Positions 1 through 11,125 of a DNA stretch of 64,000 bases are shown piece after piece. Source of the stretch: Lysobacter sp. yr284 (lineage in GTDB: Bacteria > Pseudomonadota > Gammaproteobacteria > Xanthomonadales > Xanthomonadaceae); contig NZ_FNPT01000011.1 of assembly GCF_900107375.1 (NCBI RefSeq), positions 1 to 64,000 on the forward strand. Direction: 5' to 3'. Position numbers and translations under genes: made by a program. Position 1 is the stretch's first letter. Each line of letters starts with the position of its first letter. Under the pieces are notes generated by a model. The model did not search any database. It was not told where the DNA came from and saw nothing but the letters and a program-made list of their open reading frames with translations.

Positions 1-16
1 CACCGCGGCACGCCCC

Positions 17-115
17 CTGTAGGAGCGGCGCAAGCCGCGACCGCGCCATCGCGGCGATTGCGAAGGTTTCGTCGTAGTTGCGTTGTCGCGGTCGCGGCTC
101 GCGCCGCTCCTACAG
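17..115. repeat. Family A palindromic repeat element (copy 1)
   Basis: Two inverted arms (17-46 and 88-115) of the TGTAGGAGCGGCGCAAGCCG family flank a roughly 40-base loop. The same arms and loop occur in opposite orientation at 6524-6622, so the whole 100-base unit is the mobile or amplified element, not the arms alone. It lies downstream of the minus-strand acyltransferase gene and could fold into a long hairpin in its mRNA tail. Confidence 0.85.
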
Positions 116-156
116 TCGGCTACGCAACCTCGCAGCCGCCAACGCCGCGATCCCCC

Positions 157-831
157 TCACACCGTCCCGCGATTCTTCCCGATAAACGGCCGGCAATACT
201 CCCGGATCCGAAGCATATCCGCGTCCATATCCTCGCCCAGATGGAACGCCGGCCCGATCCCGATCACCTTGTCGGGATAATGGAAATACGCCAGCACCAC
301 CGGCACATCCGCGCTCTTGGCGATCTTCCAGAACCCGGCCTTCCACTTCTCCACCCGCTTGCGCGTGCCTTCCGGCGCGATGCCGAGCCAGAACTTCTCC
401 GCGCCCTTGATCATCGCCACGGCCTGGTCGATCACCCCGTGGGCGGCGCTGCGGTTGATCGGGATCACCCCGAACCGGCGCAGCATGAAGCCCACCACCG
501 GCACCTTGAACAGCGATTCCTTGGCGATGATGTTGACGTTCAGGCCCATCGCCGCCTTGGCCGCGAACGCCCACACCCCGTCCCAGTTGGACGAGTGCGG
601 GATGCCGATCAACACCGCGCGCGGGATGTCGGGGAACTGGCCGACCATGCGCCAGCCGCCCAGGCGCAGGATCGCGCGGCCGAGCCAGCGCGCCAGCCGG
701 CTCGGCTTGACCCGCGGCACGTTGGGCGGCAACGGCAGCACCGCCGAGCCGTCGGGCGCGCCCGGCGGATGCTGGAGTTTGGGCGCGCCGTGCGGCGTGC
801 CGTCGGTGTGGGTGTCGGGTTCGGCTGACAT
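157..831 (-). CDS. 1-acyl-sn-glycerol-3-phosphate acyltransferase family protein (PlsC-like)
   Basis: This 224-residue protein carries the signature motifs of the PlsC/LPLAT acyltransferases. The catalytic HX4D box is HSSNWD at residues 79-84 and the phosphate-binding EGTR box is at 154-157. Members transfer an acyl chain from acyl-ACP or acyl-CoA to a lysophospholipid at the inner membrane. It lacks a clear N-terminal membrane helix and starts with a Pro/His-rich stretch of about 40 residues, so it belongs to the short soluble or peripheral subgroup rather than being the main PlsC. The ATG at 831 has a GGAGA ribosome site. It lies 22 bases downstream of arfB on the same strand and is probably cotranscribed with it. 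The exact acyl acceptor cannot be read from the sequence. Confidence 0.85.
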   Translation of the reverse strand: MSAEPDTHTDGTPHGAPKLQHPPGAPDGSAVLPLPPNVPRVKPSRLARWLGRAILRLGGWRMVGQFPDIPRAVLIGIPHSSNWDGVWAFAAKAAMGLNVNIIAKESLFKVPVVGFMLRRFGVIPINRSAAHGVIDQAVAMIKGAEKFWLGIAPEGTRKRVEKWKAGFWKIAKSADVPVVLAYFHYPDKVIGIGPAFHLGEDMDADMLRIREYCRPFIGKNRGTV

Positions 832-853
832 GCAGTCTCCGTGGTCTCGCGGG

Positions 854-1258
854 TCAGTCCCACTCGCGCTGCGAGCGCCCGCGCTTGGTCTGGCCGCGCT
901 CGCGCTTGGCGCCGAGGCGGCGTTCCTTGGCGGCGCGGCTGGGCTTGGTGGCCACGCGCGGCTTGGGCGCGCGCAGGCCGCTGTCGACGAACGCGGCCAG
1001 GCGCTCGCGCGCGTCCTCGCGGTTGCGTTCCTGGGTGCGGAAACGCTGGGCGCTGATCACCAGCACGCCGTCGTTGGTCACCCGCCGGTCGCGCTTGGAC
1101 AGCAGGCGCTCGCGCACGGCATCGGGCAACGACGGCGACTGGGCGACGTCGAAGCGCAATTCCACCGCGGTGGCGACCTTGTTGACGTTCTGCCCGCCCG
1201 GACCGGTCGAGCGCACGAAGCGTTCGACCAGTTCCGTCTCGGGAATGCTGATGGCCAT
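854..1258 (-). CDS. arfB: Alternative ribosome-rescue factor ArfB (peptidyl-tRNA hydrolase, YaeJ)
   Basis: This 134-residue protein has a class-I release-factor domain with the catalytic GGQ at residues 21-23 in the context STGPGGQNVNK, and a very basic C-terminal tail rich in Lys and Arg. In ArfB that tail threads into the empty mRNA channel of stalled ribosomes so that the GGQ loop can release the nascent peptide. Domain order and length match the family. The frame is open further upstream, but the ATG at 1258 is preceded by AGGAAC and directly begins the conserved N-terminus, so the longer start is rejected. It forms a likely two-gene unit with the acyltransferase downstream. Confidence 0.93.
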   Translation of the reverse strand: MAISIPETELVERFVRSTGPGGQNVNKVATAVELRFDVAQSPSLPDAVRERLLSKRDRRVTNDGVLVISAQRFRTQERNREDARERLAAFVDSGLRAPKPRVATKPSRAAKERRLGAKRERGQTKRGRSQREWD

Positions 1259-1479
1259 GCGTTCCTCCCCCGGCGATTGTAGTCGGCGGCGGCCGTTCGT
1301 CCATGACAGGACGTCGACGGCGCCCATCGCTCGCCGCTGTGCGCGGATTGGGCGACGTTGCCGGCGCGATGGCGCCATGTCGTCCCCGCGTCGTTGACTC
1401 GGCCGCCGCCGCGGGGGGACCATGGCGGTCCACACCCGATGTGTGCGACCCCCTCAGTGCGATCCAAGGAGGACCCCGC

Positions 1480-2217
1480 ATGAAGCGCCCATCCCGTCCG
1501 TTCGCCCCGCGCCGCGCCGCCGCGCCGGCCCTGAAGTTGTTCGCCCTGGCGGTCCTGGCCGCCGCCGCGCCCGTCGCCGGCGCCCAGGTCGACCAACGCT
1601 ACGACCCGGCCAACGTCAACAGCCGGATCAACAACCCGGTCTTCCAGCGGCAGATGCGCCAGTCGGCGCAGTCGGTCGCCGAAAGCCTGGTCGGCCGCTC
1701 GGCCAACGCCACCGACCAGCGCATCCTGGGCCAGTTCGACCAGGTCCAGAGCCAGGCCCTGAACCAGATGCAGAACGCCCTGGACCGCATGCCGCAGCCC
1801 GATCCGCGCTACGGCCAGCCCGGCGAGCAGGAGCTCGACGCGCGCACGATCCAGCAGATGCAGCAGACGCCGGAAGGCCGCTACGTGCTCGAGCAGGTCA
1901 TGGCCGAACGCCGCCGCGGCGGCGGCGCGACGCAGTATCCGCAGTCGCAGGCGCCGTACCCGCAGCAGTACCAGCGCGCGCCGCAGGCGCAGAGCGACTA
2001 CGACCGGCTGTACCAGCAGGCCTACCCGGACGGGCTGCAGGGCCCGGGCCAGAGCCGCAACGGCTACAGCCAGCCGCAGTCCTCGACCGGCCGCTCGCTG
2101 GGCGGCGCGCTGCTGCAGGACATCACCAACGCCGCGATCCAGCGCTCGATCGGGCCGCGGGTGCAGGTGCAGGGCAACCCGTACTACTACCAACAGCCGC
2201 AGGGCCGCCGGCCCTGA
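1480..2217 (+). CDS. Secreted Gln/Tyr-rich protein of unknown function
   Basis: The 245-residue product begins with a basic stretch and a hydrophobic core at about residues 17-33 ending in PVAGAQ, a good Sec signal peptide with cleavage near AGA/Q. The mature part is rich in Gln, Pro, Tyr and Arg, especially over the last 130 residues, and looks largely disordered. I recognise no domain. The start is set by a strong AAGGAGG ribosome site at 1464-1470; a longer in-frame opening to 1303 has no such site. It lies divergent from arfB with about 220 bases between them. It is probably a periplasmic or envelope-associated protein, but nothing here shows its role. Confidence 0.75.
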   Translation: MKRPSRPFAPRRAAAPALKLFALAVLAAAAPVAGAQVDQRYDPANVNSRINNPVFQRQMRQSAQSVAESLVGRSANATDQRILGQFDQVQSQALNQMQNALDRMPQPDPRYGQPGEQELDARTIQQMQQTPEGRYVLEQVMAERRRGGGATQYPQSQAPYPQQYQRAPQAQSDYDRLYQQAYPDGLQGPGQSRNGYSQPQSSTGRSLGGALLQDITNAAIQRSIGPRVQVQGNPYYYQQPQGRRP

Positions 2218-2253
2218 GATCGGCCGCGGCGCGCCGCCGCGGCTGAGCGCAAA

Positions 2254-2340
2254 GCATCGGGCCTGAGGGGCCTGCCACGAGTCGCGGGCACGGCCTTCGG
2301 GCCGGACGCAGACTCGTGGCAGGCCCTTCAGGCCCGATGC
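2254..2340. repeat. Family B long hairpin, likely transcript end
   Basis: Inverted arms at 2254-2283 and 2311-2340 pair over about 30 bases with few mismatches, and the outer part reads GCATCGGGCCTGA, the family B signature. The hairpin sits exactly between the convergent secreted-protein gene and truC. It probably protects or ends both transcripts, although there is no U-tract. Confidence 0.8.
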
Positions 2341-2354
2341 CGTTCGCCCCGGCG

Positions 2355-3107
2355 CTATGCGCCCTCGACGCCCTCGAACAGGGCCAGCGCCTTGGCCAAC
2401 TCCGCATCCGCCGGCGCCCGCGCCTGGATCCGCTCGCCGCTGTGCGGGTGCACGAACGCCAGCCGCTGCGCGTGCAGCAGCATGCGGTGGATGCCGAGCA
2501 TGCGGAAGCTGCGGTTGTGGCGGCCGTCGCCGTGGCTGGTGTCGCCGATCAGGTGATGCGACAGGTGCTTGAGGTGGCGGCGGATCTGGCGGAACCGCCC
2601 GGTCAGCGGCTGCGCCCGCAGCAGCGCGTAGCGCGAGGTGTCGAAGCCCGCGGACGCGATCGCCAGCTCGGTGCGCGCCAGCACCGCGAAGCGGGTCTGC
2701 GCCGGCTTCTTCAGCGGCTTGCCGGGGCCGCCGTCGAGCGCGTGGTCGACCTCGAACGCATCGTCGGCCGGCCAGCCGCGGCACACCGCCAAGTAATCCT
2801 TCTCGACCTCGCGCGACATCAGCACCTTGCCCAGCGCCGAGGCCGTGTCGCGGTCGAAGGCCAGCAACAGGCAGCCGCTGGTGGCGCGGTCCAGGCGATG
2901 GACCAGGAAGATCGGCCGGCCGAACTGCTCGCGCAGGCGGTCGGCGGCGAAGTCGGTCTCGCCGCGCGCCAGCGCGCTGTCGTGAACCATCAGCCCCGCC
3001 GGCTTGTCGATGATGGCCAGGGCCTGGTCGGCGTACAGCACCGGCAGGCCGCCGGCGCCCACGGCGGCGGCGGTCGCGTCGGCGTGCGAAGGGTCTGAAC
3101 TGAACAT
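2355..3107 (-). CDS. truC: tRNA pseudouridine(65) synthase TruC
   Basis: This is an RluA-type pseudouridine synthase of about 250 residues. The catalytic motif HRLDRATSG lies near residues 70-78, with the catalytic Asp at about 73. It is followed by the TGRFRQIRRHLKH segment and the HGDGRHNR motif typical of TruC. TruC isomerises U65 of certain tRNAs. The N-terminus of the family begins near the LPVLYADQ segment, so the nearest ATG (3107) is used; ATGs at 3116 and 3152 are in frame and none has an obvious ribosome site. It is divergent from the M16 peptidase gene, with which it shares a short promoter region. Confidence 0.9.
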   Translation of the reverse strand: MFSSDPSHADATAAAVGAGGLPVLYADQALAIIDKPAGLMVHDSALARGETDFAADRLREQFGRPIFLVHRLDRATSGCLLLAFDRDTASALGKVLMSREVEKDYLAVCRGWPADDAFEVDHALDGGPGKPLKKPAQTRFAVLARTELAIASAGFDTSRYALLRAQPLTGRFRQIRRHLKHLSHHLIGDTSHGDGRHNRSFRMLGIHRMLLHAQRLAFVHPHSGERIQARAPADAELAKALALFEGVEGA

Positions 3108-3239
3108 CGGATGCATTCGCGGCGGACGCCGGCTGGGGTGGTCTGTTCTCATTGTCGTCTATGCCTGGGGGCGCCGCAGCCCCGATCTTTTTCGCCGGCC
3201 CGGCGTTGCCTCGGGACGGCTTTTCCGCCAGGAGTGTCC

Positions 3240-6053
<2,814 letters not shown>

Positions 6054-6221
6054 GTCCGGCGGCTTTCGCGACGGCGGGAATCGCCGTCGCGAAAGCCGTT
6101 CGCTGTTGCTGTCGTTGCTGTCGTTGCTGTCGTTGTTGTTGCTGTTGCGGCGGCTGTTGCGGCGAAGACTGTGGCGGCAACGCCGGTTTGGTTGGCTACG
6201 TCGGCGACCTCGATCGTTGCC

Positions 6222-6945
6222 TTTGCCGTTGCTTTCGCTGTTGCTGTTGGCTCGGACGCAACCTCGCCCGAGGCCCATGTTCCGCAGCCCCGAAGGGCGC
6301 GCGCATGGATGCGCGCGTGCGCCATGGGACAGGATGTCCCTTATGGCGCAGCCCCGCGCCCGGTGCTGGACTTAGTGGCTGGTGACTTTAGACCAGCGTT
6401 TTTCTTTGGTTACTTTCTTTTGGCGCGCTGCCAAAAGAAAGTAACTCGGCCGCTTGCGGACGAAAGCTCTTGATTGCCGCTTGTCGTCGCTCGTCAACGA
6501 CGCCAGTGGCGTTGCGTATCCGACTGTAGGAGCGGCGCGAGCCGCGACCGCGACGACACAACTACGACGAAACTTTCACCGCATCCGCGATGGCGCGGTC
6601 GCGGCTTGCGCCGCTCCTACAGGGGGCGTGTCGCGGGAAGGTCAGCCTTTGTCGCAGCTACGAGTGACGACAAGCGAACATCCAAAGCTTCCGTCCGCAA
6701 GCGGCCGGGTCACTTTCTTTGTCTTAAGCCACAAAGAAAGTAACCAAAGAAAAGGCCTTGTCTTTTTCGAATCAAAAGCCACTGGGTCCAGCACCTTGCG
6801 CGGGGCCGCGCCATAAGGGGCATCCTGCCCCATGGCGCGCGCGCGCATCCATGCGCGCACCCTCCGGGGCTGCGGAACGTATGCTTCGCATGGAGTTCCG
6901 TCCGAGCGAACGACAACGGCAACGGCAACGGCAACGGCAAAGACA
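6222..6945. repeat. Giant nested palindrome with family A element at its centre
   Basis: The left arm (6222-6493) and right arm (6661-6945) are inverted copies. Matching landmarks in both include a GTTGCC-type tract, a CCGCAGCCCC stretch, CGCGCATGGATGCGCGC, a GTGCTGGAC box, TTTTCTTTGGTTACTTTCTT followed by its own small hairpin, and CGGCCGCTTGCGGAC. The centre is occupied by a complete family A element. Each arm looks like one copy of a roughly 275-base repeat, so this is two copies arranged head to head. Confidence 0.8.
6524..6622. repeat. Family A palindromic repeat element (copy 2, centre of giant palindrome)
   Basis: The arms at 6524-6551 and 6597-6622 match those at 17-115, and the intervening loop is the reverse complement of the loop of that copy, including the ACAACTACGACGAAAC stretch. 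Confidence 0.85.
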
Positions 6946-7192
6946 GATTCTTGTAGATTCCGCAGCTAGTCGGAATCACGGCGGGTGGGACTCGACCTAG
7001 ATGAGTTGTCGCGGTCGCGATTAACACCGCTCCCACAATCGGATACGAATCGGCCGAAGCCCCTGTAGAAGCGGCGCAAGCCGCGACCGCGAAAATCCGG
7101 CTACGACGAAAGCCCGCAGCGCAGGCATCGCTGAACCAAAGACCGCGAACCCTCAGCGCACCCGAAGCGACACCGCGCCCCGCGCGACCGCC

Positions 7193-8884
7193 CTACTTCG
7201 ACCCACGCCCCCGTCGCCGCGGCCACGCCGCCAGCAACGCCCACACGCCGCCCAGCCCCGCGATCCACGACGACGCCGGGATCGACCAGAACCGCGGCCC
7301 GCCCGATTCCAGGCCGTACAGCACCGCCGCCACGATCAGCAGCCCGGTGCCCAGGATCGCCGACACCGTGCGCCGCACCGCGTCCTTGATCGTGTGGTTG
7401 AGGTCGGTGATGTCGGCCGAGCGCATCTTCAGTTCGTGCTGCCCGGCCACCTGCTGGCTCAGCCAGGCGTGCAGCAGGCGCGGCATTTCCGGCGCGCGCG
7501 TCACCAGTTCCGGCAGGCGCTTGCGAAACTCGCCGGCCAGCCGCTGCGGGCTGTAACGGTCGAGCAGAATGCGCTGCAGCACCGGCCGCGCTACCGCCCA
7601 GATGTCGAGCTTGGGGTCGAGCAGGCGGCCGACGCCTTCGATGTTGAGCAGGGTCTTCTGCAGCAGGATCAGCTGCGGCTGCAGGGTCAGTTCGTAGCGC
7701 TGCGCGGTGCGGAACAGCTTGAGCAGCACCTCGGCCAGCGAAATCTCGCTGAGCGGGCGGGTGAAGTACGGCTCGCACACCGCGCGCGTGGCCGCTTCGA
7801 GTTCGTCGATGCGGATGTGCGCCGGCATCCAGCCGGCCTGCACGTGCAGTTCGGCGATGCGGCGGTAGTCGCGGTTGAAGATCGCCATGAAGTTCTCGGC
7901 GAGGTAGTACTGATCCTCGTCCGACAACTGGCCCATGATGCCGAAGTCCAGGGCGATGAAGCGCGGGTTGCTGCGCCGCGCCGGGTCGCTGTCGACCCAG
8001 ATGTTGCCGGCGTGGGCGTCGGCGTGGAAGAAGTTGTCGCGGAACACCTGGGTGTAGAACACCCGCACGCCCTTGGCGGCGAGCGCGCGGCGGTCGATGC
8101 CGGCGGCGTCGAGCGCGGCGATGTCGTCGGAGGGGATGCCGTAGACGCGCTCCAGCGTCAGCGCGCGCTCGGATGTGTGGGTCCAGATCACCTCGGGCAC
8201 GTACATGTCGTCGCTGTCGGCCCAGAACCGACGCAGCACGCTGGCGTTGGCGCCTTCGCGCTGCAGGTCCAGCTCGGCGGCCAGGGTGCTTTCGATCTCG
8301 GCCACGATCGCGCGCGGGCGGATCTTGTCGGCGTTGGGATGGGCGCGCTCGACCAGCGCGGCCATCGCGTTGAGCAGGGCGATGTCGCCGGCGATCTTGC
8401 CCTCGATGTCCGGGCGCAGCACCTTGACCACGACCTCGCGCGCGGGCCGGCCGCCCTGCGCGGGCAGGCGCGCGGCGTGGACCTGGGCGATCGAGGCCGA
8501 GGCCAGCGGCTCGATGTCGAAACGATCGAAGGCCTCGTCGATGCGGCGCTCCAGCGCGCTCTCGACGATGCGCCGCGCGGTCTCGCCGTCGAACGGCTTG
8601 ACCCGGTCCTGCAGCAGGGTCAGCTCGGCGGCGATGTCCGGCGGCACCAGGTCGCGGCGGGTCGACAGGATCTGGCCGAACTTGACGAAGATCGGCCCGA
8701 GTTCCTGCAGCGCCAAACGCAGGCGCGCGCCGCGCGACATCGCCGCGACCTCGGCCGAGGCGCGCGGCACGAACGGCCGCGCCAGCTTGAGCCAGCGCTC
8801 GGCGGGCGTGTCGTCGAGCAGCGCATCGAGGCGGTAGCGCAGCAGCACGCGGCCGATGCGCCAGGCGCGGGCGGCGGACTTCAT
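7193..8884 (-). CDS. ubiB: UbiB, atypical ABC1/ADCK-family kinase-like protein for ubiquinone biosynthesis
   Basis: The 563-residue protein has the ABC1 fold. The signature KFGQ is at residues 68-71, within [16 protein letters not shown], and the Ala-rich loop ASASIAQVH replaces the usual kinase glycine loop. Further on are a lysine in VVVKVLRP, the HADAHAGN catalytic-loop equivalent and an ALDFGIMG magnesium-binding motif. Two C-terminal hydrophobic segments (about residues 508-555) anchor it to the inner membrane. UbiB is an ATPase needed for assembly or lipid access of the ubiquinone biosynthesis complex. The length fits the family. It follows ubiJ on the same strand, separated by 169 bases that contain a family B element. 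Confidence 0.94.
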   Translation of the reverse strand: MKSAARAWRIGRVLLRYRLDALLDDTPAERWLKLARPFVPRASAEVAAMSRGARLRLALQELGPIFVKFGQILSTRRDLVPPDIAAELTLLQDRVKPFDGETARRIVESALERRIDEAFDRFDIEPLASASIAQVHAARLPAQGGRPAREVVVKVLRPDIEGKIAGDIALLNAMAALVERAHPNADKIRPRAIVAEIESTLAAELDLQREGANASVLRRFWADSDDMYVPEVIWTHTSERALTLERVYGIPSDDIAALDAAGIDRRALAAKGVRVFYTQVFRDNFFHADAHAGNIWVDSDPARRSNPRFIALDFGIMGQLSDEDQYYLAENFMAIFNRDYRRIAELHVQAGWMPAHIRIDELEAATRAVCEPYFTRPLSEISLAEVLLKLFRTAQRYELTLQPQLILLQKTLLNIEGVGRLLDPKLDIWAVARPVLQRILLDRYSPQRLAGEFRKRLPELVTRAPEMPRLLHAWLSQQVAGQHELKMRSADITDLNHTIKDAVRRTVSAILGTGLLIVAAVLYGLESGGPRFWSIPASSWIAGLGGVWALLAAWPRRRGRGSK

Positions 8885-8932
8885 GCGCGCATCCCCGCCT
8901 GTAGGGCCTGCCTTTGTTGCAGGGCCCGCTCT

Positions 8933-9027
8933 TGTGGGAGGGCCTTCAGGCCCGATGCTCTTGTTTCAGAGGTGGAAGAAACCCCGCCGCTGACCGAACA
9001 GCGTCGGGCCTGAAGGCCCTCCCACAA
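8933..9027. repeat. Family B palindromic element between ubiJ and ubiB
   Basis: The arms TGTGGGAGGGCCTTCAGG (from 8933) and its inverse (ending 9027) flank a loop beginning CTTGTTTCAG, which recurs in the copies at 11005 and 60684. It sits inside the probable ubiJ-ubiB transcript. Confidence 0.85.
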
Positions 9028-9053
9028 GAGCCTGCGGCGCCGCGGCGGCATGC

Positions 9054-9713
9054 TCATGCGCCGCCGCCCGTGCGCGAACGCAGGCGCGCGACCCGCGCGG
9101 CCGCGCGCTCGACGTCGTCGCGCAGCGCATCGACGTCGTCGTGGAAGGCGTCGAGCTCGGCGCGCGGCACCAGGTCGCGGCTTTCTTCGGTGAGGTAGTC
9201 GGCGGCGTTGCTGGCGAGGGCGCCGGCGGCGTCGCGGGCGTGGCGCAGCGCGCCGGCCACGGCGTTGGCGATCTGCACGCCGACGATGTCGCCGAACACC
9301 GCGGTGAACGGCTGCTGCCAGTCCGGATCGAAACGCTCGGCCAGCCGCTGCAGGCGCCGGGCCAGGTCGGCGTCGCCTTCGATGCGCAGCTTGCCGACCG
9401 GCGCGGCCTGCTCGTTGCGCGCGGCGCCGAGCAAATTCGGCAGTTGCGCGAAGATCGCGCCGAGGGTGCTGCGCACCGACAGGTCGGGCTCGTCGCTGCT
9501 GCGCACCGGGCCGACTTCCAGCCGCTCGCCGGCGACCACGATGCGCGCGGCCAGCGGCGGCTCGGCCAGGTGCAGGGCGATGCTGCGGCCGTCGAGCGCG
9601 GACAGGCCGGCGCGGGTGTCGGGATCGAGCGCGAGCGCGCGGTTGAGCGCGGCTTCCAGGGCGCGGCCGGCGAGCGGCTTGAGCGCATCCAGGGGCGAGG
9701 CGGAATCGTTCAT
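9054..9713 (-). CDS. ubiJ: UbiJ, ubiquinone biosynthesis accessory factor (SCP2 lipid-binding domain)
   Basis: The 219-residue protein has an N-terminal SCP2-type sterol/lipid-binding domain (about residues 15-120, with alternating hydrophobic strands such as SIALHLAEPPLAARIVV). It ends in a C-terminal helical, charged tail of about 60 residues with heptad character (RAELDAFHDDVDALRDDVERAAARV). UbiJ organises the soluble Ubi complex and binds ubiquinone intermediates. Synteny with ubiB supports the call. In many gammaproteobacteria ubiE lies just upstream, but here the upstream neighbour is the ole cluster. Confidence 0.9.
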   Translation of the reverse strand: MNDSASPLDALKPLAGRALEAALNRALALDPDTRAGLSALDGRSIALHLAEPPLAARIVVAGERLEVGPVRSSDEPDLSVRSTLGAIFAQLPNLLGAARNEQAAPVGKLRIEGDADLARRLQRLAERFDPDWQQPFTAVFGDIVGVQIANAVAGALRHARDAAGALASNAADYLTEESRDLVPRAELDAFHDDVDALRDDVERAAARVARLRSRTGGGA

Positions 9714-9844
9714 GCGTCCATTCTATCCGGGCCCGCGCGGGCGGCTGTTAGCGCTTTGTGCAAGGGCGGTGCGGTTTGGGGTCGCGGTGTGGCGGCGGTG
9801 GCGGGCGGTCCGCCGGGACGCGCGCGAATCCCGCCTGGGCCCCT

Positions 9845-9933
9845 TGTAGGAGCGGCGGGAGCCGCGACCGCGGACCCCAGGCGTCCGGCGCAAGCCTGAA
9901 GCCCCGCGGTCGCGGCTCGCGCCGCTCCTACAG
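9845..9933. repeat. Family A palindromic element between oleD and ubiJ
   Basis: The arms at 9845-9872 and 9905-9933 match the family A consensus. It lies just downstream of the oleD stop codon, where it would end or stabilise the oleBCD transcript. Confidence 0.85.
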
Positions 9934-9946
9934 GGACTTCGGGCGG

Positions 9947-10933
9947 TTACTGCGCCGCCTTGATCCGCGCCAGGCCCTCGTCGAAGCCCACCTGCGGCAC
10001 GTAGCCGAAGTCGCGCCGGGCCGGGCCCATGTCGTACCAGTGGGTGGTCGAGAGTTGCTCGGCCAGGAACCGCGTCATCGGCGGTTCGCCCTTGAGCGGC
10101 AGGACCGTCCACAGGGCTTCGCAGATCGCGCCGACGACATAGGCGGCGCGGAACGGCAGGGTCTTGTCCACGGTCGGCGCGCCGACCGCGCCGAGCAGGC
10201 CGTTGAGGGTCTCGCGCACCGTGCGCGGGTCGCCGTTGCTGATGAAGTAGGCCTTGCCGGCGCAGGCCGCGCCCGGCGCCAGGTGGTCGAAGGCGTCGAA
10301 GTGGGCCTGCGCGGCGTTGTCGATGTAGGTGGTGTCGATGCGGTTCTCGCCGGTGCCGACGAAACGCAGGCGGCCGGCGTTGGCGCGCTGGACCAGCCGC
10401 GGCAGCAACTGGTTGTCGCCGACGCCCCAGATCAGGCGCGGACGCAGCGCGACGGTCGCCAGCTGCGGCGAGTTCGCCGCGAGCACGGCTTTTTCGGCGA
10501 TGGTCTTGGTGGTGGCGTAGGCGGCCTTGAAGCCTTCGCCGTAGGGCACGGTTTGCGCGGTGCCGCCTTCCACCGGATGGGTCGCGCGGTGGGTGACGCT
10601 GGGCGTGGAGGTATAGACCAGCTTGCCGATGCCGTGCGCCCGGCAGGCGGCCAGGACGTTCTGCGTGCCGACCACGTTGGCCTGGTGGTAGCTCTCGTAG
10701 CTGCCCCAGGCGCCGGCCTTGGCGGCGTTGTGGAAGATCGCGCCGCACCCCTGCGCGGCGGCGACCACCGCGTCGCGGTCGGCGAGGTCGCCCTGGACCT
10801 GGGTCACCCCGAGCGGCTCCAGCGCCGGGTAGTGGCCGCGGTTGAAGCTGACCACCTCATGGCCGCGCGCCACCAGGCCGCGGCACAGCGCCTGGCCGAG
10901 AAAACCGCCGCCGCCGGTAACGAGGATCTTCAT
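9947..10933 (-). CDS. oleD: OleD, 2-alkyl-3-oxoalkanoate reductase (extended SDR, 3beta-HSD type)
   Basis: The 328-residue protein starts with the NAD(P)-binding motif TGGGGFLG (residues 6-13). It has the catalytic Y139-x3-K143 in YATTK with the preceding Ser/Thr in VYTSTPSV, the layout of the 3beta-HSD/OleD subgroup. OleD reduces the beta-keto acid made by OleA to a 2-alkyl-3-hydroxyalkanoic acid, the substrate of OleC, in long-chain olefin synthesis. It lies downstream of oleC on the same strand, and the 192-base gap is filled by a family B repeat. The neighbourhood of OleC and OleB makes this assignment much safer than the SDR fold alone. Confidence 0.92.
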   Translation of the reverse strand: MKILVTGGGGFLGQALCRGLVARGHEVVSFNRGHYPALEPLGVTQVQGDLADRDAVVAAAQGCGAIFHNAAKAGAWGSYESYHQANVVGTQNVLAACRAHGIGKLVYTSTPSVTHRATHPVEGGTAQTVPYGEGFKAAYATTKTIAEKAVLAANSPQLATVALRPRLIWGVGDNQLLPRLVQRANAGRLRFVGTGENRIDTTYIDNAAQAHFDAFDHLAPGAACAGKAYFISNGDPRTVRETLNGLLGAVGAPTVDKTLPFRAAYVVGAICEALWTVLPLKGEPPMTRFLAEQLSTTHWYDMGPARRDFGYVPQVGFDEGLARIKAAQ

Positions 10934-11004
10934 CGCGTTGGGGTCCGTGCATGTGGAAGCAGATGATAGGCCTTGCGGCGCGCGCGGAGTGTCGGCTGGG
11001 CGAC

Positions 11005-11122
11005 TGTGGGAGGGCCTTCAGGCCCGATGCTTTTCTTTCAGGTCGCTGCGATCCGAGACAAGAGCATCGGGCCTGAAGGCCCTCCCACAACAGCAGGCAT
11101 CGGGCCATCAGGCCCTCCCACG
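11005..11122. repeat. Family B element with extra half copy between oleC and oleD
   Basis: An inverted pair (11005-11093) is followed by a third partial arm ending at 11122, three bases before the oleC stop codon region. The loop again contains the TTCAGGTCGCTGCGATC stretch shared with the copies at 23740 and 60684. Confidence 0.85.
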
Positions 11123-11125
11123 GCA

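Larger units (their letters stand above)
6054..7192. other. 1.1-kb non-coding block between M16 peptidase and ubiB
   Basis: I see no credible gene here. From left to right it holds a CTG/TTG-rich low-complexity tract (about 6100-6170), a giant imperfect inverted repeat (6222-6945) with a family A element in its centre, and a second degenerate family A pair (about 7007-7091). Open frames in this block are short, overlap on both strands and follow the repeat arms rather than protein families. Confidence 0.85.

Noticed and set aside
6100-6170. CRISPR-like array suggested by regularly spaced GTTGCTGTC units
   Set aside because: The units are contiguous low-complexity triplet-type repeats without spacers, and no cas gene is present.
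6100-6980. Several short open frames in the large repeat block
   Set aside because: They follow the arms of the inverted repeat on both strands, have low-complexity Gln/Leu/Cys runs and no ribosome sites or family similarity.
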